NCBI GenBank assembly: GCA_014549065.1
Contig: JACDOX010000007.1
Coordinates: 10,647,648 to 10,711,647, forward strand
Length of the DNA: 64,000 bases
From: Cardinalis cardinalis
Lineage: Eukaryota; Chordata; Aves; Passeriformes; Cardinalidae
Direction: 5' to 3'
Shown: positions 35,996 to 47,500 of the stretch, one piece after another
Layout of the letters: each line of letters starts with the position of its first letter
Numbering within the stretch: position 1 is the first letter of the stretch
Position numbers and translations under genes: made by a program
Notes under the pieces: model-generated
What the model was told of the DNA's origin: nothing
The model's database searches: none
What the model saw: the letters and a program-made list of their open reading frames with translations, nothing else

Positions 35996-38747
35996 ACTTC
36001 AGCTGCTAACATTTAAGAAAGACAGTGAAAGCAAGATTTCAATCATAATGCTTTATCTCAATGCCTACATGTAAACCTAATCCAGGAACTTTCTGTTTAC
36101 CTTTTCTGGATAACTGTATAAACCTGCTCAGGAATTTCAAAAGACATTGAAAAACCACAAAACCCTGGGGTTTTTTTTCATTTTAAAACTTAATCTTGCA
36201 GCAAAGTCTGTGAAAACATTAGACTTCCCGACAAAAAGTAAGCAGTCCATTTCTTCACATTCAAGAGCTATTCCAGTAGTGCACTGAAACTCCTTTTCAC
36301 TCAGGTCAAACAAACTATATTGATTCCATTTCTCCACTAAATAGGATCCCAGCCTGGAGACAATGGAAAAANAATGTTACGGGGTTCCAAGCTGATAGCT
36401 GCAAGTGTTTGGCTCAATGGTTCTGGGATAAGTTTTGGGCCCTGGCTGAGATGGTAACATGCCCCTGTGGAGAATCAGGTCCAGAAGAGTTGAAATCTCT
36501 TTNCTTCCCATCTCTCTTCAAAAGGCCCCCTCACCTCCCTGTAGCACAGGATGGGAGCAGTCAGTACCCCTCACCCTACCATTGATTCTCTTGCATCATG
36601 CAAGGCAACCTCAATGAACAAATGTTTACAGCCCAGTCTATTCTCCCATNTAATTTTGCTCATCTATGATGGTGAGAATACTTAAATATCCAAACAGAGA
36701 ATACTTATGGTTGCCTGCCTGTTAGCACAATTTTTTTACGCCCGCCTCTAAAACTGTAAACATGGGAATGAAACATCTGTTGTGCTTTCTGCAGGAAAAA
36801 AGATTACAGTGAGGTACAACTACTAACATTCTTTATTTCTGGCTCAGATTTTTTTTTTAATTGCTAAGAGTTTTAACACAATGATCTTATACACAATAAA
36901 GAACTTACATTTAAATNGGCTTGCAATTATTTTCACTACATCTTAATAATTTGAATGACACATGCCTTACTCTTTCATGAGCTGCCAGGATAAAAAAATC
37001 CTGTCCAACCCAGCAAAATTCTCTCTGCATGGCTTCACACCAGTGAACAGGAAAGGAACACTCCACGAATCTCCAGTCTTCACCTANAGCTGCCCAGTGA
37101 CTTTCAGGTCTGCAAATGGTCCTATTGTCAAGGTGTAAGACAGACATTTTCTCAGCTGCAAATTTAGAAGAGTTCATAAATTCAAATTTGTAAAGGAGGC
37201 AGGATCATGCCATCGCTTTTGAAAGCAATACATCTAGTCAACTGAGTTCANGTGTGGCTGAAGGCACACCAAGTATTTTGGAGAAAATAACTATGGATAT
37301 TGTTGTTCACATAAAAATGATGCTGTGTGAATTTATTTGTTCATTTCAGGCAGAACTGTCTGTATCAGGCATTTCTTTTTTTTAGAATGACTTGNTTTTT
37401 AGACGGATTTCTTCTGCATGTAAGTGGGACTACACTTAAGGGAAATAGAGCNAAACAAAGAAATAATTGTTTCCTTCGCTTCAGCAATGTGTTGTAATAT
37501 TGCTAAAGTTATCAAATTTTCTTATGAAGATATAAAAACATTTATTTATAATGAAGTCATAGGATGCATAAAAGGAAACATTATATTAATAATTTATATA
37601 TTTTTAAACTTCTCTGGCTCAAAATGTAGTAGCCAGCACTTTGCTGTGTGTTATTATGCAGTCCTGTCTTCTGAGCCCTTCACAGAGGAAACATATCTTT
37701 CTGTATCACTGACTTTAGAAAGATGAGAAAAATAAATTTATTTCTCTGCATGCTTGGGATTCACTGTGTTTGCTCCTGATAAATTTGAAGGATACAAATT
37801 TCCTCCCAGTGATATAAGGAGGATCTTTCCACATAACTCCAGCCAGTCTACATGACTTTACTTTTGTTTTTTGGGAAAGGGCTTCTGAAAACTGCCAGAA
37901 GTTTTTCCCAGTGATTCCAACTGGTAAACGCCATAGGCATGGGAATATCTCAGGATAAAGCTGATANGAACCCCCTTTTCTACCCTTTGGCAGCATCACA
38001 ACCCTTTCAATGGTCTGTCTCTCCACCTTACACTGCCATCATCTGACAGAAGATCCAGAGAGACTAAAAATACTGTTAAATAAAANCCCATTCATGTGAC
38101 AAGAGAAGGAAAACAGACTCAGAAGAATGTTAGAGTGTTCTGATGCCATCACTGCAAGATGGCACAGGACAGTGTGTGCACAGCACAGTGTCTGGCAATA
38201 AAAAGAAAAAAATGCTGGGCAAGAAGGAGTCTCTGTTGACAGCACATGTACATTATTAATATTTGATGGAGGAAGGGAAGGAGAGGAGAAGGATTTGGAA
38301 TAGATTTCCTTCAGTTGGTGCTGCACTTCTTATGAATCGACAACCCCACAAACTCAGTAGGAAAGTAGCATGTCAGGAAACTTAAATGATCAAGTAGATG
38401 CTAAGTCACAAAATCTTTCAAAGATTTTCCCATCCAGGTCACATATTATGAAGAGATATTGCTTTCCAATCCTATAATAGATTTTGCTTTTTTTACTGGG
38501 ATAAATCTGCATTTGTGTCTGACAATCTATCTAGAAACTAAAGTCCATATACACATAAGAGAGTTCATTAGGAAGTAGATGGTGCTGTTTCATTCTATAC
38601 TCAGATTATCAATCCGGTATAGATAACATTTTTTTTTACATCCTAAAATGAGCTGTTTGCTGTTTAGGAAAATGCAGTTTCTGAAAAACAAGAGTTACAG
38701 AACATTTCTACTTTATGAAACTACTTCATAGTATGTCAACAACATAG
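35996..38747. other. Intergenic DNA, no gene seen
   Basis: Single-copy, with strongly AT-rich blocks at 36820-36910 and 37480-37620. The latter has ATTATATTAATAATTTATAT and resembles conserved non-coding sequence. A small 7-bp hairpin (AAAACCC/GGGTTTT) lies at 36159-36174. No gene or clear repeat was seen. Confidence 0.55.
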
Positions 38748-38912
38748 TNTGTCCTCCTGCCTGGGGAGGTGGTGGAGTCACCATCCCTGGATGTGTTTAA
38801 AAGAAGACTGGATGTGGCACTCGGTGCCATGGTTTAGTTGAGGTGTTGGGGCATGGGTTGGACTCAATGATCTTGAAGGTCTCTTCCAACCTGGTGATTC
38901 TGTGATTCTGTA
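38748..38912 (+). mobile_element. CR1 LINE 3' fragment
   Basis: Sense-order CR1 blocks: CTGCCTGGGGAGGTGGTGGA, GTCACCATCCCTGGATGTGT, AAGACTGGATGTGGCACTCG, GGTTGGACTCAATGATCTTG, CTCTTCCAACCTGGTGATTC, and a GATTCTGT octamer tail. It is about 165 bp, 5'-truncated and comparatively well preserved. Confidence 0.95.
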
Positions 38913-41900
38913 ACAAACTGGGTCCACATCCCTCAGGTTTCAGCAAAACCTGTGATAGATAATGTAAGATTAGAAGTAAAAATTGATTAAAAAAATATTT
39001 TATTTAAACTATTGGCATCNATGGTTCAGTCTTTCAGTTTGGATTTTTCTTTCCTGTTTTCTTGTTACTGGTAGGCACAGGACAAATAAATGGACTCAGC
39101 AGCCTCAGTGGCTTCATCTCTTTCCTTTTTGTTCCTTTTTCATTTTTGTTCCCTTAGAAATACTTACTTTCATTGACTCATCTCTTCATTTGTTGACTAG
39201 TCTGCCTCCAACAAGTTCCTCCTCTTGAAGTACAGTGCCCTGGCTGCCTCCTGTCCCTTATTCTCTCAAACAATTTAACAGGTAAAGAGCTGAAGTCTCC
39301 AAATGAGGAGGGGATCTCCTTTCTGCCACCAGCATAACACCCAGGCAGTGGAGTACCCAGAGTATCTGANTTATGCTTATTTTAATTATCACATCTAATG
39401 TGATGCTTGTTCATTATAACCTTCACCTTTGCTTTATTGCTCAGTTGATTTTTAATACACATTGGAAGTNTCCAGCAGTTCTCATAAGTGGTTTGTTGCC
39501 CATCAGACCTATACAAGGTATCATTCAGCATTGCAGTGTCAGTCAAAGGTATTTTTGTTGCAAATTTTAGACCTTATTAATTCATGCACAGCACAAGAAG
39601 CCATGGATATCTATTTTCAGTGGAGGTAGCATTAAGAGATGCATAATTATGGTTAGAAAATATTCCTAGAAAACTTTACTCTTTCAGCATGTGATGATTG
39701 CTTATAGATAACATTCTGAGCAGTCTTCTAGGCTCACCAAAGATTAATATCAAAACAGCTCACCAGTGGAAAGATGCCTCAATTTTTTCAGCTGAGCNCC
39801 TCTTATCTTTGCAATTTAATAAAGCATTGAAAACTTTTTTCATTAATGCTTTAAACTTAATCATGTTTGAATATAGATAATATGCAATNTTATTTCTATG
39901 CCTTGAAGTCAGTACAAAACTGATAAAATTCTNACTAAAGGAAAGAACATATGATTAAGTCATATTGAACCTGCTTATTAGATGGAAGGGAGGCATTGTA
40001 AAGTGTTCATTCCTCAAGAAACATTTTCTTTCTGGAAATTTTCTTATAGAAAGGTTTTTGTTCTTACATGTTTACGAACAAACCTCTCTGGATATACAAA
40101 ACCAGCTCTTTGAGTGGACACATTTATTCTTCAGTGAACTACTATTTTATTTATTCTGACAAAAAAAAAAGGAATTTTTTTTCTGTATATATGGATTAAC
40201 ATGAACAGCAATAGCTGCCACAATTCATGCCTACTGAAACATTGATATTCTAAATGGAGTAGTATTAATTTTTTTCTTAATGGAGAACTTTTGAAACACT
40301 TGGAGNAGAACATGATAAAGGAAAGTCCTAACCACCTATGATCACGAATTCCTTTTGCAGGAATTCATCCACCAGCTCCAGCACCATGGACCTATGACTG
40401 GGGAAACTTTCTGCCTATTCAAAGGCATGTTTCCATTACAATTGTAGGAGAGAGATTCCTAGTATTTTTCTGGGCTGTTAAACAGCTGCTGCATTTCNGT
40501 GCTGGTAAAATAGTTCTACATATAATTTTTCTTTTTTGAAATGAAAGTGCTTTGGGATCTCTCTAGATGAAAGATAGACTAGAAATGCAAATTATCCATA
40601 GCCACATAACTCAGAATTACCTTTGTNTTTTATTCTAAATCTGTGTCTGGATATATAAAAATCCTGAAAACCGGTGACATTAGACCTGCTCATATAACTG
40701 ACATGCTTTTGGGGAAAATAAACAGATAGAACTGCCAGCTGCTGCATGAATGTTGTAATGGAATGAGTGCTAATGTTGAAAAGTATCTCCTTTAATGAAA
40801 TTTTTAATAAAANATCTAATTTGATTTATGTGTTTAGAGAAACAGCCCCAGAAAATTAATATCCAAAAGCTTGAGTGAATTTATGTCATAACTTCTCGAG
40901 TTTCTTTTTCNCCCCAGTTTTATAAACATAGACATTTGGGTTTGCACCAATACTTGCTCTTTGAATCTGTGTATGGAGGTTTCCTCCAAGTAATGACTGT
41001 AACAAAACATACCCTGGCAAAACCTTGCAAAATATAAGCCTGTTTAAGTTACTCAGTAANGATAACATTTCTCCAAAAACGCAGAAAAAGAAACTCTAGC
41101 TGCATGTAAATTAAATTTAGAACACTCCTTTGCATAGAGTGAAAGTCTGGCAGGCCAGGAAAAATCCATAAATGTGATATCAGTGACAGAAAGTAAAACA
41201 AGACAGAGGTCTCTGATGTCCAGGTAGCACATGCATGCCCTGTGCAGGAGAAGTCTCTTCACAGAACTGTCAATGGCTTTGCTCCCCCATCCCCATGACA
41301 TGGTTGCCTCCATTTCCAAGCTTTCCAAAAGCTTCCAGACAAGATTTGAACAAAACCAAAACGCTGAATGAAAGAGCAAGAATAAAGTCTAAGTTTNTTG
41401 TAGTTATTATTGTATCTATCAAACCTTTATGCAGTTATTTAGGAACAAGCAGCAACAGGGGTTCCAATGGTTAGAGATTGTTCATCTTGCTGCTGGTACA
41501 CCAGNGTCAGGAAGGATTTTGGTAAATGCTCTCCCATTTACAGATTGCTCAGCACCATGGCAAAGCCATGGGTAAGACTGGTTACTTGCAGGGATTGCTA
41601 CCAGAACTTCAGTATGGGTTAGGAGAAATGGTTTGCCTAGGTCACCACCTTTGCTGTGGCAGTAATCAAATCATGGCTTCCAGAGGAGACTGGAGCACTC
41701 CGTGGGAGNTCGATGTTGCAGCGGAAGGCTATTTTGATAAAGATTTAAAGGAAATGCCCTTAACTACAGTAAAGGTGAGGACCATGGCAGTTTCAGCTTG
41801 TCTCTCTCACTGGAAAGCAAGCAAGTTGCAGGCACTCTGAGGAGGGACTGCAGGACAGGTGCCAGCAAACCAAACCCCTTCAGGACCTGTCCATCCAAAA

Positions 41901-43329
41901 ATGGAGAGAGGAGGTAGATGGGTGAAACATGTAAGATAGAAATCTGAATATAAATGCTAGTTTAAATACTTCTCAAGGCATCCTCAGTACCACTGCTGCT
42001 CAAGGTTTTTGTTTCACAGCTAAAGATAGCTCTGCTGGTAACATGAGACAAAATAACAGTGGAATTGTTTTACTCCAAGAGAGGCTGGGTACTAAGGAAC
42101 CAGCTTTATTTCCTCCCACCACCAGCTCCTTCTAAAAGATGCTTTACTGTGAGCATTACCTTGTATTTCTTAACATGAGCCTTAATGGGACCCCAGCATC
42201 TCTATGGCAGTTCTGTAAATGCAGGACTGCCCCTGGGGTATGGCCACTGGCCTGTATCAGGTGTGCTGCTCATGTAAGTCAAGCAAGCCTACGTTTCTGC
42301 ATTTTAAAATACCAGACTCCTGTTTCCATGACAGAACTTGAAAGAGACAAAGGTCTGAAGTCTCACAGCTTCAGAGTAAAAAAGATTTTTAGCACAGCAA
42401 AAGATTTGCTCGGTTTTCTGCCAGTCCAGNCCCAAGCGATGCAAGACCTCTCTTCCACCCCACTCTCCTTTGCAGCAGAATTGCTGTAGCTCCCTCAAGA
42501 GACAAGAGTATTTCTGCTGAATTTCTAACTCTTAAGATAATGTGCACTGCCTGTGGTATGCAAACGAGCTTTAGGGGACTGGGATATCTTCACNGTGTTC
42601 AAAGCAGTGAAAGAACCCCAAGGTATCCAGCACCATTCAGGATCTGAAAGAAAGTTGAAATTCTGCTCCTAATTCAAGGAAAAAAATGGGAAAAAAAGCC
42701 ATAAACTGTATTAAGCATCTACTTTTGATTGTGAGCATTAGCAGGCAGAGATTAGCACCTTTCCACTCAGTTTCCAGAAAAGCTTTTATGCAGCCATAAA
42801 GTGCAGAAGGGCTGCAGGTAGATCTCTGCCAAAGATCATGCAGTTTAGTGACGGTCTTGGCTGATGAGACACTTCAAGACCTGATCCAGGGCATTGAAGG
42901 AACATGGAAGAGGATGCAGAAGCAGCAGGCAGTTACCTAATACTATCAAGTCTCAATAAAAAAATGACAAGCTGAGACATTTTGGCAGGCTTTCTGAATA
43001 CCTAATAGGACAATGCTTGTGTAAATGGGCCTGGAAGTGAGGTGCAGAGAAATAAAATTCACAGAGGAAAAAAATCCCNCAAACCCGCACTTTAGAAGCA
43101 GCAAATTATTTCAGTTCAAAGCTCTTCAGGTCACATCTGACCACAGGGGAACAGAATTAGCCTCACTGATTGTTTCTGCAAGACACGATTCACGTCCAGT
43201 ACTTTATCCGTAGCAATTCAGCAAAAATGCTCCCACACGAGCCAGAATACATAAATGCCTAACTTTTTGGCAGAGCGACCGTGAGAGTATTTGTACCTAT
43301 GGATCTGCTGTGACAGATAAACAAACCCG
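38913..43329. other. Intergenic DNA upstream of the EPB41L4B CpG island
   Basis: No gene or interspersed repeat recognised. Positions 39840-41060 are especially AT-rich. A pair of GAATTC-containing repeats sits near 40347-40365. The sequence changes abruptly to high GC near 43,330. Confidence 0.6.
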
Positions 43330-44248
43330 TACTCCTTNCGGAAGCGAAAGGCAGTAAAACCCCGGGACGGTCGGGAGGGTCTGGTTTTTCCACGGGGCNA
43401 AGTTCTCACAGCGGTTTCCTTAAACCAGCAGACCGCGCTGATGGCAAAGGCAAACGCGGGGGCATTCCCACGCACCGGGCAGACGTGTCTGTGCACGGGG
43501 GATGTAGGCGGCGGCGGGAGAGGCGGTGCGATGCCCTCCTCCTCCTCCTGCAGGTGGGATCCGCCGCTTCGGCCACCTCCAACAGAGGCGAGATCCGTCC
43601 TTCTGCCTGCGCCCAGCTCTCCATCCCCCCCTCCTTGCCTTTTTTTTATTTCCAAGTAACTTCCCCCGTCCCCTCTCCCGCCCGTCCGAAGGGGCGGGAG
43701 CGGCAGACGGGCGCGGGAGGGACGCGGGGCGGGGGCAGCGCGCAGAGCCCGGCGCGCAGCAGGGGCCGCCGGCGAGCCCGGCCGGCGAAGGAGGCTCCGC
43801 GCCCCCGCCGCTCCTCTCCCCTCCCCGGCCCGGGGGCGGTGGCGAGGGGCTGCCGTCGGCAGACACCGCCCCAGAGACCGCGGAGCCGGGGCTGTTTCTG
43901 GAGGGGAGGAGAGGAGAGGAGCAGCGCGGCGCAGCGCGGCTCTTGCCCAGCCGAGCTGCGGGGCACTCGCCCCGGCCTCCCCCGCAGGTGGCCGCCTCAG
44001 CAGCTCCCCCTGCCCGCCGCACGCCCCGGCGCGCGGCGGTGGGAGGGGCCGCGTCCCGCCCCGCCCCGCCGTNCCGCTGCCGGGCGGCGCTGCAGAGGGC
44101 GGAGCGGGCGGCGGGGCGGCGCGGCCGGCGCCCGGCGCGGGCTGGCTCCCGGCGGGCGGCACTGCTGCGTTGCTCTGGGAGGCGCCGCGGGGCCGGGCGC
44201 GGAGCTGCGGGCTCGGGGGTGTGAGCGGCCGGGCAGGGCGCCCCCAGG

Positions 44249-44548
44249 ATGCTGCGGTTCCTGCGCAGGACCTTTGGCCGGCGGTCGATGCAGCGCTACG
44301 GGCGAGGAGCCGGGCGCGGAGCCGGGCGAGGTGGGCTNGGCGGCGAGGGGGACGAGCGGGACGGGGGGCTGCGAGGAGCGGCCGCCGCCGCCGTCGGCTC
44401 GGGAGCCTTCCCCTCCTCGCCGCTCCCCGGAGGGGTCGTGCACAGCGCCGGAGCGCCCGTCCACATCCCNGCGGCCGGCGGCAGCAAGCCGGTGCTGCAG
44501 TGCCGCGTCCTTCTCCTGGACGGGACCGAAGTCAACGTGGAGCTGCCG
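44249..44548 (+). CDS. EPB41L4B: Band 4.1-like protein 4B (EPB41L4B / EHM2), coding exon 1
   Basis: This is the first coding exon, 100 codons in phase 0. The N-terminus MLRFLRRTFGRRSMQRY is the distinctive start of EPB41L4B. Residues 18-79 form a low-complexity Gly/Arg then Ala/Ser/Pro/Gly linker (GRGAGRGAGRG, DERDGG, AAAAA). Residues 83-100 (LQCRVLLLDGTEVNVELP) are the first beta hairpin of the ubiquitin-like F1 lobe of the FERM domain. The ATG is the first one in roughly 700 bp of the island, has A at -3, and the frame runs straight into GTGAGT. Codons 30 and 74 contain an N. The family links membrane proteins to cortical actin, and EPB41L4B is tied to cell adhesion, migration and steroid response in mammals. 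The rest of the FERM domain and the C-terminus lie beyond the right edge. Other 4.1 paralogues such as EPB41L4A and FRMD5 start differently. Confidence 0.94.
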
Positions 44549-44554
44549 GTGAGT
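44549..44554 (+). other. EPB41L4B: Splice donor of EPB41L4B exon 1
   Basis: GTGAGT directly follows CTGCCG, giving a near-consensus donor that ends the exon after a complete proline codon. The phase-0 break between VELP and the expected lysine of the next exon matches my memory of the protein family. Confidence 0.9.
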
Positions 44555-47500
44555 AGTGCGCGCTTACCTCCGCCGCCTGCAAAACGGCGCCTGCAGCTAC
44601 CCTCTCCCCTCCTCCGCATCGTCCCCCNCTCCCCGGCGACAGGCACCTGCGAGTGCCCCCCCCCGGCCGCACAACAGGCGCCGTTCTCCGGGAAAGCCTC
44701 GCTAGTTTCGTCCTTCTCTCCGCGGGCGCCCTCGCCGCCGTCTCCACCTGCATGCACCTGCTGCCAGGTGCGCGGCGCGCCTCCCCGCCATGACCGCCGC
44801 CCGCCCCCGTCCTGCCGGCGGGAGCCGTCTGCGCCCTTCTTCCCTCTCCCCGGAGCCGGCGGGGAGGTGGGCAGCCGCTCTCCTCCTCCCCGGCGCAGCC
44901 GAAAGCAAGCAGCCCCTTGCAGCGCTGCCTCCCTCCCGCGGCGCCTCTCCCGGCGGTGCGGGCGCTACCTGTGCCTTTCCCCGCCTGGTGCGGGGGGGCT
45001 GCCCGCGGAGCCCGCCCGACGGCACCGCCGNCTAGGGGGGCATCCCGGTGAGCCGGGCGGGGGAGAACGGAGCCTCTGCGGGGCAGCGGTGCCTTTGGCT
45101 GGGGCTCGCAGCCCCCAGCCCCGCAGCACCTGTGGCGCCGCGGGGAGAGCGAGGCGCGGCCGCGGTGGGGTCTCCGGGGGGTCGCCGCCTCCTTCTTCTC
45201 CTTAGTTGCTGTTTCCCACCGTCCCCGCTGCCGGGGCCGGCTGAAGGGCCCTCCGGGATGCCCCAGGCGCTCTCCCCGTCCCGTGGCGCCCGGGTGCGGG
45301 GCCGGGGTCAGGGCGAGCCCGGGCGGCTCCGCGGGTGCGGGGCCAGTGCCGGCGCTGAACTTTCTCCCCTCCCGCCGCTGTGCCGGAGGACTGAGGAATG
45401 AGGAAGGGACGGCGCTGGCCTGCGGGGCTGTGCGTGTTGTTTNTGCCTGCTCGCTGAGGTTGGGCCGTGTTTGTCGGTGTTTCGGCATCCCCAAAACCCG
45501 TTCTGTGTCCTTTTATCGCTGTTAAACGCAGCTGCACGGTGTGTATCGGTAATTTGCAGTTTTGGTTTTTCCATTCCTCACAGCTGCTAAGTACTCACCA
45601 CCCATCCTTTTTCTTTTTTGCTGACCTTTTCCCTCCCTCTTGAAACCCAAGTTTCCCATGAAATAGTATGGAAGTTTACTATGTTTGAAAAGCATTTAGT
45701 CTTCTTTCCATTTCCACCTAAATAGTCACCCGCCATTAAGCTTGGTATCCAAAAACAGGTGGGAGAACTTAGTGAGTGTAACAGCTTGAGAAATTGTGCA
45801 CTGCTTTAATCTCCAGCAATATACAAGAGAGGGTATTTTCAGAGTACCTTTAGACTCTTGTTAGGTGCCTTTCATATTAGCTGTCATCTGTATATATTGG
45901 CATCGTTTTACTAAAACGTGGAATTTGGCAACCCTATTGTTTCTGCTTGAAAGAAACAGAAGAGATTGAGTAAGACTCTTACAAGTGAAGTATGTGAACG
46001 GAGCCACCTAGAGATACTTGCTGCAGCATTATCAGGCCTCCCTTGCCTGCAGACTACATTGCACATTTCTAGATATTTGAAATGCTAATATATTTCCTCT
46101 CCTCACATCTCCTTCTCAACTTGCTGCACTNCTCCTAGCATCTCAGCACAAATCTTTTATAATGTAGAGTTGATGATTGTTATCAGTGTGCTAAGGGTTT
46201 ACTTATAGAGGTCTATGTCAATAAGCTTGGTAAATATTTTGTTTAAGGTTATACTCTGATTTGTCAAAGGTCAGATTTTGCTGTAGAGCCCATTTAAGAC
46301 GGTCTGAGGATTTGTAGGATCAGAAAGTGAGGTAATGATGCTCATAGTCCTTGAGTGCTGAAAACATATGGACATATCTGCTTGGCCCAGTAAAGAAGCT
46401 GTGGAGCATTCTCGCTTGAACTGACCTCCAAATGAAGTTTAGACTTGCCAGTGCTCNCAGAACGTGAGCTGCGCATGTGGTGGTTGTAGCTCAGCTGTCC
46501 AAAGAGAGAGTAAGAAGTTGGTATTTCTTTTCACCCAAATCACTAGAGTGATGGAGGACTTTGGGAACATGTAAAAGCTGTCAGTGTTTTGACAATTAAA
46601 AACTGTTCTGTTGAATTACATATCTGTTCCTCATGTTTTTTTCCTTTCTTTAACAGAAAGTGACACCCACACTGAGAGTTAGAAAAACTGAAAGAGGCAT
46701 TGCACCNTTTATAGAAGTTGATCAGTAAAGTTTCTCTGAGCTTTGCAGGTCTAGATTTCATGGGAATAGGGCGTGAAACAGTGTGCTTTAATACTCAGAA
46801 GCAGAGCTATGGGACTGGTTAAGCTGAATGAATTGAGTAGCATCTCTTAAAAAAAAAGTGTATGGTGCTTTTTTTCATTTTAGCTCAAATTTTATCAAAA
46901 GGAGGGAGTGTGGGCTTCATCACCAATGAGCAGCTTACTCATGAAGTCAAGTACAGAGATGATTGCAGAGGATTTCACTGTGCTGCTGATTGTGTTTGCA
47001 AGCACTTATTTCAGGAGATACTGGCATCTGTAAAATGTGCTCTTCATGCTGACATTGCTCCNCTCTTTCCTTTCTAGTTGAAAAAGGAACTTGTTGATAT
47101 TAGAACACGNTACTCTTGCAACTACAACTTTTAAGCCTATCTCTAAGACTTTGTTTAGAAGTAATTGAATGGTTTATTGGATTTCAGAGACTATGGGGTT
47201 TATTTGCTTGTGTGGAGAAATGACAGAAAAGACATAACTGGAGGAAAATTAGCTATATACACAGAAAAAAAGATTCTGAGTTCTTTTCCTTTCAGTTATG
47301 GTTTCATTTTTTAAAATATTCCAATAAAACTGAAACCCTGAAACTTTTGTCCAAGTTAATTGTAACATGTTCTGCCACAGTGTTTTCTTAGAGGTGGGAG
47401 CTGTTGGAAAAATAAATCCTACATCAGTAAATTGATTACTGTCTTTGTGGTTAATGTTATAGTTTGTGTCATAGTGTCTGTATCAGAAAGTACGTGTCTC

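Larger units (their letters stand above)
43330..45450. promoter_or_regulatory. EPB41L4B: CpG island promoter of EPB41L4B
   Basis: About 2.1 kb of very GC-rich, CpG-dense sequence begins and ends sharply against AT-rich flanks. GC boxes are visible at 43691-43698 (GGGGCGGG), 43726-43735 (GGGGCGGGGG) and, as a run of CCCGCC units, at 44055-44070. A (CCT)n stretch lies at 43537-43550 and a GA-rich polypurine run at 43900-43922. No TATA box is seen near the start codon, as expected for dispersed CpG-island initiation. The transcription start site cannot be placed exactly. The island covers exon 1 and the first 0.9 kb of intron 1. Confidence 0.93.

Noticed and set aside
36159..36174. Small AAAACCC/GGGTTTT hairpin
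   Set aside because: Seven-base arms are expected often by chance in 64 kb.
43218..44162. 314-codon open frame on the minus strand across the CpG island
   Set aside because: It is Pro/Ala/Gly/Arg-rich in the way any frame is in such GC-rich DNA, where stops are rare. It has no domain and no splice context, and it overlaps other long frames on both strands.
43485..44552. 355-codon open frame on the plus strand overlapping EPB41L4B exon 1 in another phase
   Set aside because: Low-complexity composition from the CpG island. The EPB41L4B frame carries the recognisable protein.
47030..47060. CATCTGTAAAATGTGCTC, similar to the MIR core
   Set aside because: Only one short word matches, with no flanking MIR blocks.
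46884..47077. Possible extra exon after a pyrimidine-rich AG
   Set aside because: The acceptor looks fair, but there is no good donor, the peptide contains an N-interrupted codon and it does not resemble the FERM F1 lobe that should follow exon 1.
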